A stretch of DNA of 64,000 nt from Clostridia bacterium (lineage in GTDB: Bacteria > Bacillota > Clostridia > TANB77 > CAG-508), in contig CAAGKK010000023.1 in NCBI GenBank assembly GCA_900770385.1, positions 36,169-100,168 of the forward strand, given 5' to 3'. This document shows positions 17,999 through 26,928 of this stretch, in pieces. The notes below the pieces were generated by a model. That model did not search any database, was not told where the DNA came from, and saw only the letters and a list, made by a program, of their open reading frames with translations. The stretch's first letter is position 1; every line of letters begins with the position of its first letter. The translations under genes were made by a program, and so were the position numbers.

Positions 17999-18128
17999 GT
18001 TAAAGCACCTCCATTAAAAATATATTAATAATATTTTGCACTAAATAGGAAATAATATACTTATATTTAAAAATAAAAAATTAATTGTTGCAAGAATTGA
18101 AGAATAATGTTAAAATGATAGCAATTTA

Positions 18129-18257
18129 TTAAAAGGGAGTAGCTTAATAAACTACTAATCAACAATCGCGATGAAAATCTGGTTAGTAACCTTTATGGTA
18201 AGCAAGACTTTTAAAAGGAAATATAGAAATATATTGTCTTTTTAAAAGTCTTTTTAA
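18129..18257 (+). promoter_or_regulatory. yybP-ykoY manganese riboswitch with terminator
   Basis: The stretch has the hallmarks of the yybP-ykoY class: AAAAGGGAGTAGC at the 5' side, CGCGATGAAAATCTGGTTAG in the middle, and AGCAAGACTTTT at the 3' side pairing back to the first block. It is followed by a terminator stem GACTTTTAAAAG / CTTTTTAAAAGTC and a T-run ending near 18257. These riboswitches bind Mn2+ and allow transcription of exporters. The downstream gene is a P-type ATPase, as in known cases. Confidence 0.9.
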
Positions 18258-18265
18258 TTGTAGGG

Positions 18266-18287
18266 GGGCGGACGCCTCTGTCCGCCC
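18266..18287 (+). repeat. GC-rich palindrome, copy 1
   Basis: GGGCGGAC / GTCCGCCC around a six-base loop (GCCTCT), preceded by TAGGG. It is one of five such sites in this AT-rich window (34045, 34273, 52685, 60408). It sits between the riboswitch terminator and the ATPase start. Confidence 0.8.
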
Positions 18288-18331
18288 GCTGAAATGGTAG
18301 AAAAATGCTACATAAAAATAAGGAGGAATCT

Positions 18332-21043
18332 ATGGAAAAATGGTATCAAAAAGAGGTTGAAGAAGTAAAAGAAGAATTATCAACCAACTTAGAAAAAGGG
18401 TTAACAAGCAAGCAAGTAGAGGAAAAACAAGAAACAATAGGTTTTAACGAATTAAAAGCAAAAAAGAAAAAAAGCTTATTAGTAAAATTTTTAGAGCAAT
18501 TTAAAGATTTTATGATTATTGTATTAATTATTGCAGCAATAGTTTCTGGAATAATAGGAGTTTTACAAGGAGAAGGAATAACAGATACAATTATTATATT
18601 AATAGTTGTAATTGTAAATGCAATAATAGGAGTAGCTCAAGAAAATAAAGCAGAAAAATCATTAGAAGCTTTACAAAAATTAAGTGCTCATGCATCAAAA
18701 GTAATAAGAGATGGAAAATTATGTGTAGTACAATCAAGAGAACTAGTACCAGGAGACATAGTAGTTTTAGATACTGGAGACTATGTGCCAGCAGATTTAA
18801 GAATAATAGAAGCAGTTAATTTAAAATCTCAAGAATCTGCATTAACTGGAGAATCTGTACCAGTGGAAAAAACAATAGATAAAATAGAAAAAGAAGATGT
18901 AGGAGTTGGGGATAGAACAAATATGCTATTTTCTTCAAGTTTAATTACTTATGGTAGAGGAAAAGGAATTGTTGTAGAAACAGGAATGACTACAGAGGTT
19001 GGAAAAATAGCAGAAATTATTAATTCTAGTGAAGAGACTACGACTCCCCTTCAAGAAAAATTAAATAAATTAGGAAAAACATTAGGAATATCTGCATTAG
19101 CAATCTGTGTTGTAATATTTATAATTGGTCTTTTATATGGAAAAGAACCTATCCATATGTTTATGACAGCAGTTAGCTTAGCTGTTGCAGCAATTCCAGA
19201 AGGATTAGCTGCTGTTTCTACAATTGTTTTAGCAATTGGTGTACAAAGAATGGTAAAGAAAAATGCAATTGTAAAAAGATTACCTGCTGTTGAGACTTTA
19301 GGAAGTGCATCTGTAATTTGCTCAGATAAAACAGGAACACTAACACAAAACAAAATGACTGTACAAAAAATATATATTAATAATAACTTAATGAATATGG
19401 AAAACATTAAAATAGTAGAACCAGAAAGCGATTTAGAAAAATTAGTATATAATGCTATGTTATGTAATGATACAAAAGTTGGAGAAAACAATGAATTAAC
19501 AGGTGACCCAACTGAAACAGCATTAGTCGATATGGGAATGAACCTAGATATTGACATAGATAAAATATTTAGAATTGATAGATTAAATGAAATACCATTT
19601 GATTCATCAAGAAAGTTAATGACAACAGTTCATCAAGTAAATAATAAATATGTTGTATATACTAAAGGTGGAGTTGATGAACTACTACAAAATTGTAATT
19701 CATATATAATAGATGGAAAAATAAAAAAAGATTTAGAACAGTTTAAAACAAATATATATGAAAACAATGAAAATATGGCAAAGAATGCTTTAAGAGTATT
19801 GGCATTTGGATATAAAACAATAGATAAATTACCAGAAAGCAAAGAAGAAATACAAAAATTAGAAACAGACCTAACATTTATAGGAATGGTAGGAATGATT
19901 GACCCACCAAGAGAAGAAGCAAAAAGAGCAGTTGAAAAATGTAAAACAGCAGGTATAAAAACAGTTATGATTACAGGTGATCACAAAATAACAGCTACAG
20001 CAATAGCAAAACAATTAGGAATATTAGAAAATGAAGAAGAGGCAATTACAGGTAGTGAACTTGAAAAAATGTCAGACGAAGAATTAACTAAAAATATAAG
20101 AAACTATTCTGTATATGCAAGAGTATCACCAGAACATAAGGTAAGAATAGTAAGAGCATGGCAAGCAAATGGAGAAATAGTTGCTATGACAGGAGATGGC
20201 GTAAATGATGCTCCTGCTTTAAAAAATGCAGATATAGGATGTGCAATGGGAGTAGTTGGTACAGATGTTGCAAAAGAAGCTGCAGATGTTATTTTGACAG
20301 ATGATAATTTTGCCACAGTAGTATCAGCAGTAGAAGAAGGAAGAAGAATATATGATAATATACTAAAAGCAATACAGTTTTTATTATCAAGTAATGTTGG
20401 AGAAATAATAGTATTATTTATAGCAATCTTAATAACTCCACTTTTAGCAAAATGGTTTAATATTACAAATATAGGAGAATTAGAACCATTACTACCAATT
20501 CATATATTATGGATAAATTTAGTAACAGATTCATTACCAGCATTAGCACTTGCAGTGGATCCAGCAGCTAAAAATATAATGAATAGAAAACCAAATAAAA
20601 AGGAAAAAGGAATTTTTACAAAAGGTATGACTTGGAGAGTTGTATACCAAGGAGTTATGATTGGGTTATTAACATTATTAGCATTTATAGTTGGACTTGC
20701 TACTCCAGGAGTTACTGATGAAACAATGAAAATCGAGATAGCTCAAACAATGGCTTTTTGTGTATTAGCTTTATCTGAGTTAGTTCATGTATTTAATATT
20801 AGAGATAATAAAAATTCAATATTTAAAACAGGAATATTTAATAATATGAAATTAATATTAGCAATTATAGTATCAGCTTCATTAATGTTTGTAATATTAT
20901 TAATACCACAACTTAGAACAATATTTAGTATTGCACAGTTACCTAAGGAAAATATAATAGAAACAATATTACTTGTATTAGCACCAATAGTAATTGTGGA
21001 AATATTTAAATTATTTAAAATTAATACAACAAAAGATGAATAA
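18332..21043 (+). CDS. P-type cation ATPase (Ca2+/Mn2+ type), probable Mn2+ exporter
   Basis: A 903-residue PII-type ATPase. It has TGES in the actuator domain, phosphorylated D332 in CSDKTGTLT, the TGD and GDGVNDAPAL hinge motifs, and ion-site motifs like SERCA: AAIPEGL (M4), SSNVGE (M5) and WINLVTDSLPA (M6). I start it at 18332, six bases after AGGAGG, not at the in-frame ATG at 18305. The Mn2+ riboswitch in its leader suggests it expels Mn2+, perhaps also Ca2+. The leader includes a GC-rich palindrome. Confidence 0.9.
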   Translation: MEKWYQKEVEEVKEELSTNLEKGLTSKQVEEKQETIGFNELKAKKKKSLLVKFLEQFKDFMIIVLIIAAIVSGIIGVLQGEGITDTIIILIVVIVNAIIGVAQENKAEKSLEALQKLSAHASKVIRDGKLCVVQSRELVPGDIVVLDTGDYVPADLRIIEAVNLKSQESALTGESVPVEKTIDKIEKEDVGVGDRTNMLFSSSLITYGRGKGIVVETGMTTEVGKIAEIINSSEETTTPLQEKLNKLGKTLGISALAICVVIFIIGLLYGKEPIHMFMTAVSLAVAAIPEGLAAVSTIVLAIGVQRMVKKNAIVKRLPAVETLGSASVICSDKTGTLTQNKMTVQKIYINNNLMNMENIKIVEPESDLEKLVYNAMLCNDTKVGENNELTGDPTETALVDMGMNLDIDIDKIFRIDRLNEIPFDSSRKLMTTVHQVNNKYVVYTKGGVDELLQNCNSYIIDGKIKKDLEQFKTNIYENNENMAKNALRVLAFGYKTIDKLPESKEEIQKLETDLTFIGMVGMIDPPREEAKRAVEKCKTAGIKTVMITGDHKITATAIAKQLGILENEEEAITGSELEKMSDEELTKNIRNYSVYARVSPEHKVRIVRAWQANGEIVAMTGDGVNDAPALKNADIGCAMGVVGTDVAKEAADVILTDDNFATVVSAVEEGRRIYDNILKAIQFLLSSNVGEIIVLFIAILITPLLAKWFNITNIGELEPLLPIHILWINLVTDSLPALALAVDPAAKNIMNRKPNKKEKGIFTKGMTWRVVYQGVMIGLLTLLAFIVGLATPGVTDETMKIEIAQTMAFCVLALSELVHVFNIRDNKNSIFKTGIFNNMKLILAIIVSASLMFVILLIPQLRTIFSIAQLPKENIIETILLVLAPIVIVEIFKLFKINTTKDE

Positions 21044-21056
21044 TAAAAGAAAATAA

Positions 21057-21091
21057 AAAATAGGACAAACAATTTTGTTTGTTCTATTTTT
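21057..21091 (+). terminator. Intrinsic terminator after ATPase
   Basis: Stem AAAATAGGACAAACAA / TTGTTTGTTCTATTTT with one G-T pair, followed by T. Confidence 0.85.
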
Positions 21092-21180
21092 CTATTTAAT
21101 TGTATAAAAAACATAAAAAAGTGTTGAAAAATATAAAAAAGTGTATAATAATAAGTAGAGATTTCAAAAGGGGAATAAAG

Positions 21181-22101
21181 ATGGAAGAATATTTCAAAGA
21201 GGCAGAAAATAAAAAAAACAAAAAGAAAATAATATTAATCGTTATATTTGCACTTTTGTTTATAGCTGCTTTCAGTATATTAGGAATAAAACTTGCAGAA
21301 GATTATAATAAAAAAATAATTGAAGCTAAAAATGGAAAAAATAATATTCAAACAAAAAATACTATATCAAAAGAAGAAAACATTATAAATGAAAATGTGA
21401 CTACTAACGAAAATGTTGAGAAATCTAATAATAAATTACCAGTATATTCAGAAGAGGCAAAAAATAAATTAAAAAACTTATATAAAACTAATGAAAAAAT
21501 TGCATATTTAACATTTGATGATGGACCATCCCAAACTGTTACACCTCAAATATTAGATTTGCTAAAGAAAGAAAATATAAAAGCAACATTTTTTGTTTTA
21601 GGATTAAGAGTAAAGGCTAATCCGGAATTGGTAAAAAGAGAATACGAAGAAGGCCACTATATAGCAAATCATGGATATTCGCATGAATATAGCCAAATAT
21701 ATAAAAGTGTAGATAATGTAATAAATGAGTATAGAGAAACAGAAAAGGCAATACAAAATGCATTAGGAAACTCAGAATATAATAGTCATCTATTTAGATT
21801 TCCTGGTGGTTCAAATGGTGGAAAGTATGCTAAATTAAAAGAAAAGGCAAAGGAAAGGTTACATGAAGAAAATATATCTTATATAGATTGGAATGCTTTA
21901 ACAAGCGATGCGGCAGGAGCTAATACAAAAGAAAAACTATTACAAAATTTAAAAGACACAGTAGAAGAAAAAAATAATGTAGTAATTCTTATGCATGATG
22001 CAGCAAATAAAATTTTAACTTATGAAACTTTACCAGATGTAATACAATATTTAAGAGAACAAGGATATACATTTGATAACTTTTATAGCATTATGAAATA
22101 G
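21181..22101 (+). CDS. Membrane-anchored polysaccharide deacetylase (NodB domain)
   Basis: A 306-residue protein with a cytoplasmic Lys-rich tip, one membrane segment (about residues 15-37), a polar stalk, and a NodB deacetylase domain. Motifs are LTFDDGPS (metal and base Asp), HGYSHEYS (His ligands), RFPGGSNG, and LMHDA near the end. It likely removes N-acetyl groups from peptidoglycan or another wall glycan. I start at 21181 after AAGGGG; the in-frame ATG at 21100 has no ribosome binding site and adds 27 basic residues. Confidence 0.88.
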   Translation: MEEYFKEAENKKNKKKIILIVIFALLFIAAFSILGIKLAEDYNKKIIEAKNGKNNIQTKNTISKEENIINENVTTNENVEKSNNKLPVYSEEAKNKLKNLYKTNEKIAYLTFDDGPSQTVTPQILDLLKKENIKATFFVLGLRVKANPELVKREYEEGHYIANHGYSHEYSQIYKSVDNVINEYRETEKAIQNALGNSEYNSHLFRFPGGSNGGKYAKLKEKAKERLHEENISYIDWNALTSDAAGANTKEKLLQNLKDTVEEKNNVVILMHDAANKILTYETLPDVIQYLREQGYTFDNFYSIMK

Positions 22102-22103
22102 CA

Positions 22104-22132
22104 TTGACAAAATAAAGTGTTATTTATAAAAT
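22104..22132 (+). promoter_or_regulatory. fba promoter
   Basis: -35 TTGACA at 22104-22109, 17-base spacer, -10 TAAAAT at 22127-22132. Confidence 0.65.
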
Positions 22133-22185
22133 ATTATTATAAAATTATATATAGAGTGATAACTCTAGTTAAAGGAGGATTAATT

Positions 22186-23115
22186 ATGCCATTAGTTACA
22201 ACGAAAGAAATGTTTGAAAAATCTATGAAGGAAGGATTTGCAATTGGAGCATTTAATGTAAATAATATGGAAATAATACAAGCAATTGTAGATGCTGCTG
22301 CAGAAGAAAATTCACCAGTAATTTTACAAGCATCATCAAGTGCAATAAAATATGCAAGACCAATTTATTTAAAGAAAATGGTAGAAGCAGCAGTTGAAGA
22401 AACAAATATACCAATAGTTTTACATTTGGATCATGGACCAGATTTTGAAACTTGTAAAGCATGTATTGATGCAGGATTTACTTCGGTTATGATAGATGGA
22501 TCAAAATATGATTTTGAAGAAAATGTAGCATTAACAAAACAAGTAGTAGATTATGCTCATCCAAGAGGAGTTGTAGTTGAAGCAGAACTTGGAAAATTAG
22601 CAGGAATAGAAGATGATGTTAATGTTTCTGCAAGTGATGCTATGTATACAGATCCAATGCAAGCAAAAGAATTTGTTGAAAGAACAGGATGCGATTCATT
22701 AGCAATAGCTATAGGAACAAGTCATGGAGCATATAAATTCAAAGGAGAAGCAAAATTAAGATTTGATATATTAGCAAAAGTAAAAGAATTAATACCAAAC
22801 ACACCAATAGTATTACATGGCGCATCAACAGTAATTCCAGAATTAGTAGAAATGTGCAATAAGTATGGAGCAGATATACCAGGAGCAAAGGGAGTTCCAG
22901 ATGAAATATTACATGAAGCAAGTAAATCTGGTGTATCAAAAATAAATGTAGATACAGATTTAAGACTTGCAATGACAGCAGCAATAAGGAAAGAATTTAC
23001 AGAAAGTCCATCTACTTTTGATCCTAGAAAATATTTAGGACCAGCAAGAGATTTAATAAAAGAAACAGTACAACATAAAATTAGAGATGTATTTGGTTCA
23101 AGTAATAAAGCATAA
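22186..23115 (+). CDS. fba: Class II fructose-1,6-bisphosphate aldolase
   Basis: A 309-residue zinc-dependent aldolase of glycolysis. It has LHLDHGPDFETC (zinc-binding His and catalytic Asp), VEAELGKLAG, GTSHGAYKF, and VLHGAST, all class II signatures. I start at 22186, seven bases after AAAGGAGG; the longer frame from 22117 has no support. It is preceded by its own promoter and ends in a terminator shared with smpB. Confidence 0.95.
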   Translation: MPLVTTKEMFEKSMKEGFAIGAFNVNNMEIIQAIVDAAAEENSPVILQASSSAIKYARPIYLKKMVEAAVEETNIPIVLHLDHGPDFETCKACIDAGFTSVMIDGSKYDFEENVALTKQVVDYAHPRGVVVEAELGKLAGIEDDVNVSASDAMYTDPMQAKEFVERTGCDSLAIAIGTSHGAYKFKGEAKLRFDILAKVKELIPNTPIVLHGASTVIPELVEMCNKYGADIPGAKGVPDEILHEASKSGVSKINVDTDLRLAMTAAIRKEFTESPSTFDPRKYLGPARDLIKETVQHKIRDVFGSSNKA

Positions 23116-23127
23116 TAATTAAAGAAT

Positions 23128-23162
23128 AAAAAATGCAGAATATTTAATATTCTGCATTTTTT
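23128..23162. terminator. Bidirectional terminator between fba and smpB
   Basis: Long AT-flanked stem built on AAATGCAGAATA / TATTCTGCATTT, with A-run before and T-run after. It overlaps the last codons of smpB on the other strand. Confidence 0.85.
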
Positions 23163-23596
23163 AATGTTCTTTGAATTTTACGATTAGCATCTTTTTTAGC
23201 CATATCTTCACGCTTATCATATAATTTTTTGCCTTTACCAATACCAATTTCAAGTTTAACAAAATTATTATTAAAATATAATTTTATTGGAACAATAGAA
23301 AACCCTTTTTGATTTATAGCACCAATTAATTTATTTATTTCTCTTCTATTAAGTAAGAGCTTTCTAGTTCTTAAAGGATCCTTATTAAATATATTGCCAT
23401 GTTCATAAGGACTTATGTGCATTCCATAAATGTAAGCTTCGCTATTTTTTATATTGATATATGAATCTTTTAAATTAACTTTACCAGCTCGTATAGATTT
23501 TATTTCAGTACCAGTTAGAACTATTCCAGCCTCTAAAGTGTTATTAATAGAATAGTTATGGTAAGCAACTGGATTTTTAGCTATTAATTTTTCCAT
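23144..23596 (-). CDS. smpB: SsrA-binding protein SmpB
   Basis: A 150-residue partner of tmRNA in rescue of stalled ribosomes. It has NPVAYHNYSINNTLEAGIVL at the start, GTEIKSIRAGKVNLKDSY, and a basic C-terminal tail (YDKREDMAKKDANRKIQR) that enters the ribosome. GGAG precedes the start. No tmRNA gene was recognised in the window. Confidence 0.96.
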   Translation of the reverse strand: MEKLIAKNPVAYHNYSINNTLEAGIVLTGTEIKSIRAGKVNLKDSYINIKNSEAYIYGMHISPYEHGNIFNKDPLRTRKLLLNRREINKLIGAINQKGFSIVPIKLYFNNNFVKLEIGIGKGKKLYDKREDMAKKDANRKIQRTLKNAEY

Positions 23597-23661
23597 AGTA
23601 TAATCTCCTTTTAATAATATAGAAATTATACCATAAAATATAAATAAAAGAAAGATGCTAA

Positions 23662-24096
23662 TTAATCTTTATCTGTATAATTGCTATGTTCATATTGAGC
23701 ACCATAGTACCATACTAACCCAACGATTACAACTCCTACAATTCCTAGTATAAGCCATGTCCAACTTTGAGAAGACATTCCCATTAAATTTGAATTAGTA
23801 GAAGTTTTTGTTGCATTATAATCAGAAGTTGCATTGTCCATATGGTCCTTCACATCATTAGATACATTTTGCGTAGTACCAGTAATAGCATTTTTAGCAG
23901 AAGCAGCACTGTTTTCTATTTTATCTTCAGTATTTTTAATAGCATTTTTAGCATTATTAGAAGTATTGGCAACAGTTCCACCAATTGTATTTGCTGTGTT
24001 TTTTATACTATCTGATAAATTATCTGCAAATATATTAATACTAAAAGAAAAAAATAAAATACCAATAATAAATGTAGAAATAAAAAATTTTTTCAT
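23662..24096 (-). CDS. Small secreted protein with C-terminal membrane anchor
   Basis: A 144-residue protein with an N-terminal signal peptide (about residues 1-25), an Asn/Ala/Lys-rich extracellular region with repeated NTA/KNAI-type helical segments, and a C-terminal membrane helix (about 112-132) followed by a short polar tail. I start at 24096, where GGAGG is correctly placed; the ATG at 24108 overlaps that site. Its architecture parallels the next gene upstream. Function unknown. Confidence 0.6.
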   Translation of the reverse strand: MKKFFISTFIIGILFFSFSINIFADNLSDSIKNTANTIGGTVANTSNNAKNAIKNTEDKIENSAASAKNAITGTTQNVSNDVKDHMDNATSDYNATKTSTNSNLMGMSSQSWTWLILGIVGVVIVGLVWYYGAQYEHSNYTDKD

Positions 24097-24178
24097 AATT
24101 ACCTCCATTGAGCATACATGCTCTAGTTTATTTATAATACATTATTTAGTATTTTAATTTTTGAAAAAAATATACAAA

Positions 24179-24203
24179 AAAAGCTATAATAAATATAGCT
24201 TTT
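24179..24203 (-). terminator. Terminator of the Ser/Asn-rich membrane protein gene
   Basis: Stem AAAAGCTATA / TATAGCTTTT; on the minus strand it is followed by an unbroken T-run. Confidence 0.75.
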
Positions 24204-24226
24204 AAAAATAAATAAATTTAAAAAAA

Positions 24227-24616
24227 TTAATTTTGTTTTAATCTAAGAATTATGGCTATTCCTAACAATACAAGAACTACACCAACTACTATTAATATTA
24301 TATTAATTATATTTGTTACAGATAAATCTCCAGAATCATCATATTGAGATGTTGTTGAAACAGAGGTATCACTATAAGAAGAATTTTGAGTTGGAGTAGC
24401 TGTTTGATCCTGTGCTCCATAAATAGTATTGTCTTCTACAGTATCTTGAGAGCTAGTATTTTGTGCTGAAGTATTTGCACTATTGTTAGATGCAGTATTA
24501 TTAGATGCACTAGAAGAATTATTTAAATTCATAACGATATTATCAGTAGCAAAGCAGAAACAAGTAGCAAAAAATAAAGCAAAAACTATTAAAGAAACTA
24601 ATATTTTTTTATTCAT
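24227..24616 (-). CDS. Small secreted Ser/Asn/Thr-rich protein with C-terminal membrane anchor
   Basis: A 129-residue protein with a signal peptide (to about residue 23), a low-complexity Ser/Asn/Thr/Gln stretch of about 75 residues, and a C-terminal hydrophobic helix ending in RLKQN. AAGGAGG precedes the start. It shares the signal-linker-anchor design of the neighbouring 23662 gene, but no sequence repeat links them. Function unknown; it could sit in the cell envelope or forespore membrane. Confidence 0.6.
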   Translation of the reverse strand: MNKKILVSLIVFALFFATCFCFATDNIVMNLNNSSSASNNTASNNSANTSAQNTSSQDTVEDNTIYGAQDQTATPTQNSSYSDTSVSTTSQYDDSGDLSVTNIINIILIVVGVVLVLLGIAIILRLKQN

Positions 24617-24749
24617 ATAATTATCCTCCTTAAAATTATAAAAATGATTATAAATATAATATCACAATTAAATAGAAAATGTCCATAAAAATATAAATGT
24701 TTTTAATAATATTACCTTAAATAAGGCATATAATTTAAAAGGTGATTTT

Positions 24750-25196
24750 ATGGCATATTCAGATAGGGAACTTTTAGCAAGGATTATTGAATGTGAAGCA
24801 GGAGGAGAAGGAGATAATGGAATGAAAGCAGTAGCAAGTGTTGTTATGAATAGAGTAAATTCATCAGAAGGAGAATATTTTAGAGTATCACAGGGAGGAA
24901 ACATAAGAAATATAATTTTTCAAAATGGTCAATTTGATTGTGCATCAGATACACTTTTTGGCAACTATAATTCTCAAAATATATACAACATGAATCCTAC
25001 ACAAGTACACTATAATATTGCAGATTGGGCATTATCTGGAAACAGGCTACCAGAAATTGGAGAATGCTTGTGGTATTTAAATCCATTTAAACCATCTTGT
25101 AGTCCGACATTTCCAGCCAATGGTTCGGGAACTTTACATACCAGGTTGGGAAATCATTGTTTTTATAGACCAACAAGTCTATATTCAAATACATAA
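24750..25196 (+). CDS. cwlJ: CwlJ/SleB-type spore cortex-lytic hydrolase
   Basis: A 148-residue hydrolase_2 domain protein without signal peptide or peptidoglycan-binding domain, as in CwlJ. It starts SDRELLARIIECEAGGEG, with the catalytic Glu in this motif, followed by AVASVVMNRV and a conserved WYLNP. It degrades cortex peptidoglycan at germination. The gerQ-like gene 17 bases downstream supports CwlJ over SleB. A sigma-E-like -10 (CATATAAT at 24727) and -35 (TAATATT at 24707) lie upstream but sit very close to the ribosome binding site. Confidence 0.82.
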   Translation: MAYSDRELLARIIECEAGGEGDNGMKAVASVVMNRVNSSEGEYFRVSQGGNIRNIIFQNGQFDCASDTLFGNYNSQNIYNMNPTQVHYNIADWALSGNRLPEIGECLWYLNPFKPSCSPTFPANGSGTLHTRLGNHCFYRPTSLYSNT

Positions 25197-25213
25197 TTGA
25201 AAGGAGAATTAAT

Positions 25214-25630
25214 ATGATAAATCCAGAAGATTTAAATAACAGAAGAAATAAAGTGGCAGGCGAAAATACAAATGTTACAGAAAAACAATTTCAAAATACA
25301 GAAACAAGACAAAATAATGAACCAGAGATATTAACTAATCCAATATATACACCAGCATTTTTAAGAGAACAAATTGGAAAATTGATGAGAGTTGAATTTT
25401 TAATTGGTACAAATAATATGGTAGATAGAATTGGATTCCTAGAAGATGTGGGAGCAAGCTATATATTACTTAGGTCTTTTGAGGGCGATAGCATAATATA
25501 TGCAGATATATATGCTATAAAATTTATTACTATATCAGCAACATATGGAGGAATGCCAAGTTTCTCGAATTTTAATAATATGCCAAATATGAATACGGGA
25601 ATGAATATGAATCAAAATAGATATTACTAA
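25214..25630 (+). CDS. gerQ: GerQ-like spore coat protein
   Basis: A 138-residue protein with a polar N-terminal third and a conserved core (PAFLREQIGKLMRVEFLIG ... GFLEDVGASYILLRS ... YAIKFITI) resembling GerQ, which holds CwlJ in the coat. The C-terminal tail is Met/Asn-rich (NMPNMNTGMNMNQNRYY), a coat-protein trait. The cwlJ-gerQ pairing is the main support. GGAG precedes the start. Confidence 0.7.
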   Translation: MINPEDLNNRRNKVAGENTNVTEKQFQNTETRQNNEPEILTNPIYTPAFLREQIGKLMRVEFLIGTNNMVDRIGFLEDVGASYILLRSFEGDSIIYADIYAIKFITISATYGGMPSFSNFNNMPNMNTGMNMNQNRYY

Positions 25631-25731
25631 AAAGAAAAAAGTATTTTTATATAAAATACTTTGCATAATAAATATTGTGTGATAAAATGCTATATATAAT
25701 TGATTAACTATATAAACAAAGGAGAAGTCAA

Positions 25732-26793
25732 ATGAAGAAAAACATAAAGGGTGTTACATTAATAGCACTAGTAGTAACGATAATAGTATTGTTAATTTTA
25801 GGCACAGTATCAATTAGACTTGTAACAAAACATCAAGTGATTGATATAACAGCAAAGCAAAGATTTACTACAGAAGTAACTCAAATTTATGAGCAATTAA
25901 AAGAAGAAAGACTAGCGTTAGAAATGTTAGAAAGAGAAGATGACAGATATAATATTAAATTCGAAGATTTAGATATAGGAGATAAATTAAAAAATAAATA
26001 TACAGGAAAATTAAAGGTAGAATCTGGCAATTTAGTAGCGGATTCGGGATTAACAGACCAAGAACGAGAATGGTTTACAGGAATGAATATAGGAAAATTT
26101 TATATTCCATATAATAGAAATATAAAGTGTGCATTATTTCCAGATACTTCATTAGATGGAAAAAACAAGAATACAGATTCAAGTGATTCACCAACAATAT
26201 GGTTTGATGAAACCGGAAATGGTTATAATGGAACTTTATTAAAACATAAATGGGCAGAAGATGGAGGACTTAATGTTTCATATTATGGAAACTATGAAAA
26301 CAATCCAACCCAACTTGCTATTCCAGGAGCTTTAAATGGAAAAAAAGAATATACAATTGCTTTTTGTGTTAAGTCAAATAATTATTGGGGAGTAGGGTCA
26401 CCAGGGCGTTGTTATATAAATTTTAATTCATATAAACTAAATTATGAATCTTCAGTATTGGTTTATTCTGATTATGGATATGGGGTAAAAAAAGGAATAA
26501 TAACTCCATCAGGTGCAACAATTCCAAATTCAACTGGTAAAAGAAATGTTATAGTATTAACATGTAATGGAAAAAAAATAGATATATACATAGGAACAGA
26601 ATCTTCGCCAACATATGCATGTACATATACTCCTAATGATACAAATAATTTAACTATTAATACAGATATAATACTGGCACAAAATATTCCAGCTGGAAAA
26701 TTTTCATATGCAATTTTATGGGATAGAGAACTATCATCAGAAGATATTGCAAAGTTAACACCAGATTTAAGAAAGATTAGTGATATGAAATAA
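25732..26793 (+). CDS. Prepilin-like protein with LamG/concanavalin-type domain
   Basis: A 353-residue protein opening with a class III (prepilin-type) leader, MKKNIKG, followed by the hydrophobic VTLIALVVTIIVLLILGTV; the usual Glu5 is Ala. After a short helix comes a region ending in a LamG-like jelly roll (GKKEYTIAFCVKS ... NLTINTDIILAQN ... SYAILWDRELSSEDIAKL). It is probably displayed at the surface, binding a glycan or protein. No pilus assembly genes are nearby. Confidence 0.65.
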   Translation: MKKNIKGVTLIALVVTIIVLLILGTVSIRLVTKHQVIDITAKQRFTTEVTQIYEQLKEERLALEMLEREDDRYNIKFEDLDIGDKLKNKYTGKLKVESGNLVADSGLTDQEREWFTGMNIGKFYIPYNRNIKCALFPDTSLDGKNKNTDSSDSPTIWFDETGNGYNGTLLKHKWAEDGGLNVSYYGNYENNPTQLAIPGALNGKKEYTIAFCVKSNNYWGVGSPGRCYINFNSYKLNYESSVLVYSDYGYGVKKGIITPSGATIPNSTGKRNVIVLTCNGKKIDIYIGTESSPTYACTYTPNDTNNLTINTDIILAQNIPAGKFSYAILWDRELSSEDIAKLTPDLRKISDMK

Positions 26794-26795
26794 AT

Positions 26796-26832
26796 AAAAA
26801 AACTAAATGATTAATTATCATTTAGTTTTTTT
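26796..26832 (+). terminator. Intrinsic terminator after pilin-like gene
   Basis: Stem AAAACTAAATGAT / ATCATTTAGTTTT with T-run. Confidence 0.85.
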
Positions 26833-26843
26833 ACTATAAAATA

Positions 26844-26872
26844 TTGCAAACAAATGTGCCTTATAATATAAT
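26844..26872 (+). promoter_or_regulatory. uvrB promoter
   Basis: -35 TTGCAA at 26844-26849, 17-base spacer, then TATAAT at 26867-26872. The spacer includes AAACAAATGTGC overlapping the -35 end, a weak match to a LexA-like box comparable to that before uvrA. Confidence 0.5.
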
Positions 26873-26928
26873 TCTATATGTTATAAATCAATAATTAAAA
26901 TATTTTATAAAAAGTAGGGAAAATAAAA

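Noticed and set aside
23834..24157. A 107-codon plus-strand frame opposite the 23662 gene
   Set aside because: No ribosome binding site, and it runs antisense to a gene with clear signal peptide, anchor and GGAGG site.
24707..24734. Sigma-E promoter for cwlJ
   Set aside because: The -35 and -10 boxes fit well (TAATATT, 13 bases, CATATAAT), but transcription would start within the ribosome binding site, so it was kept only as a remark.
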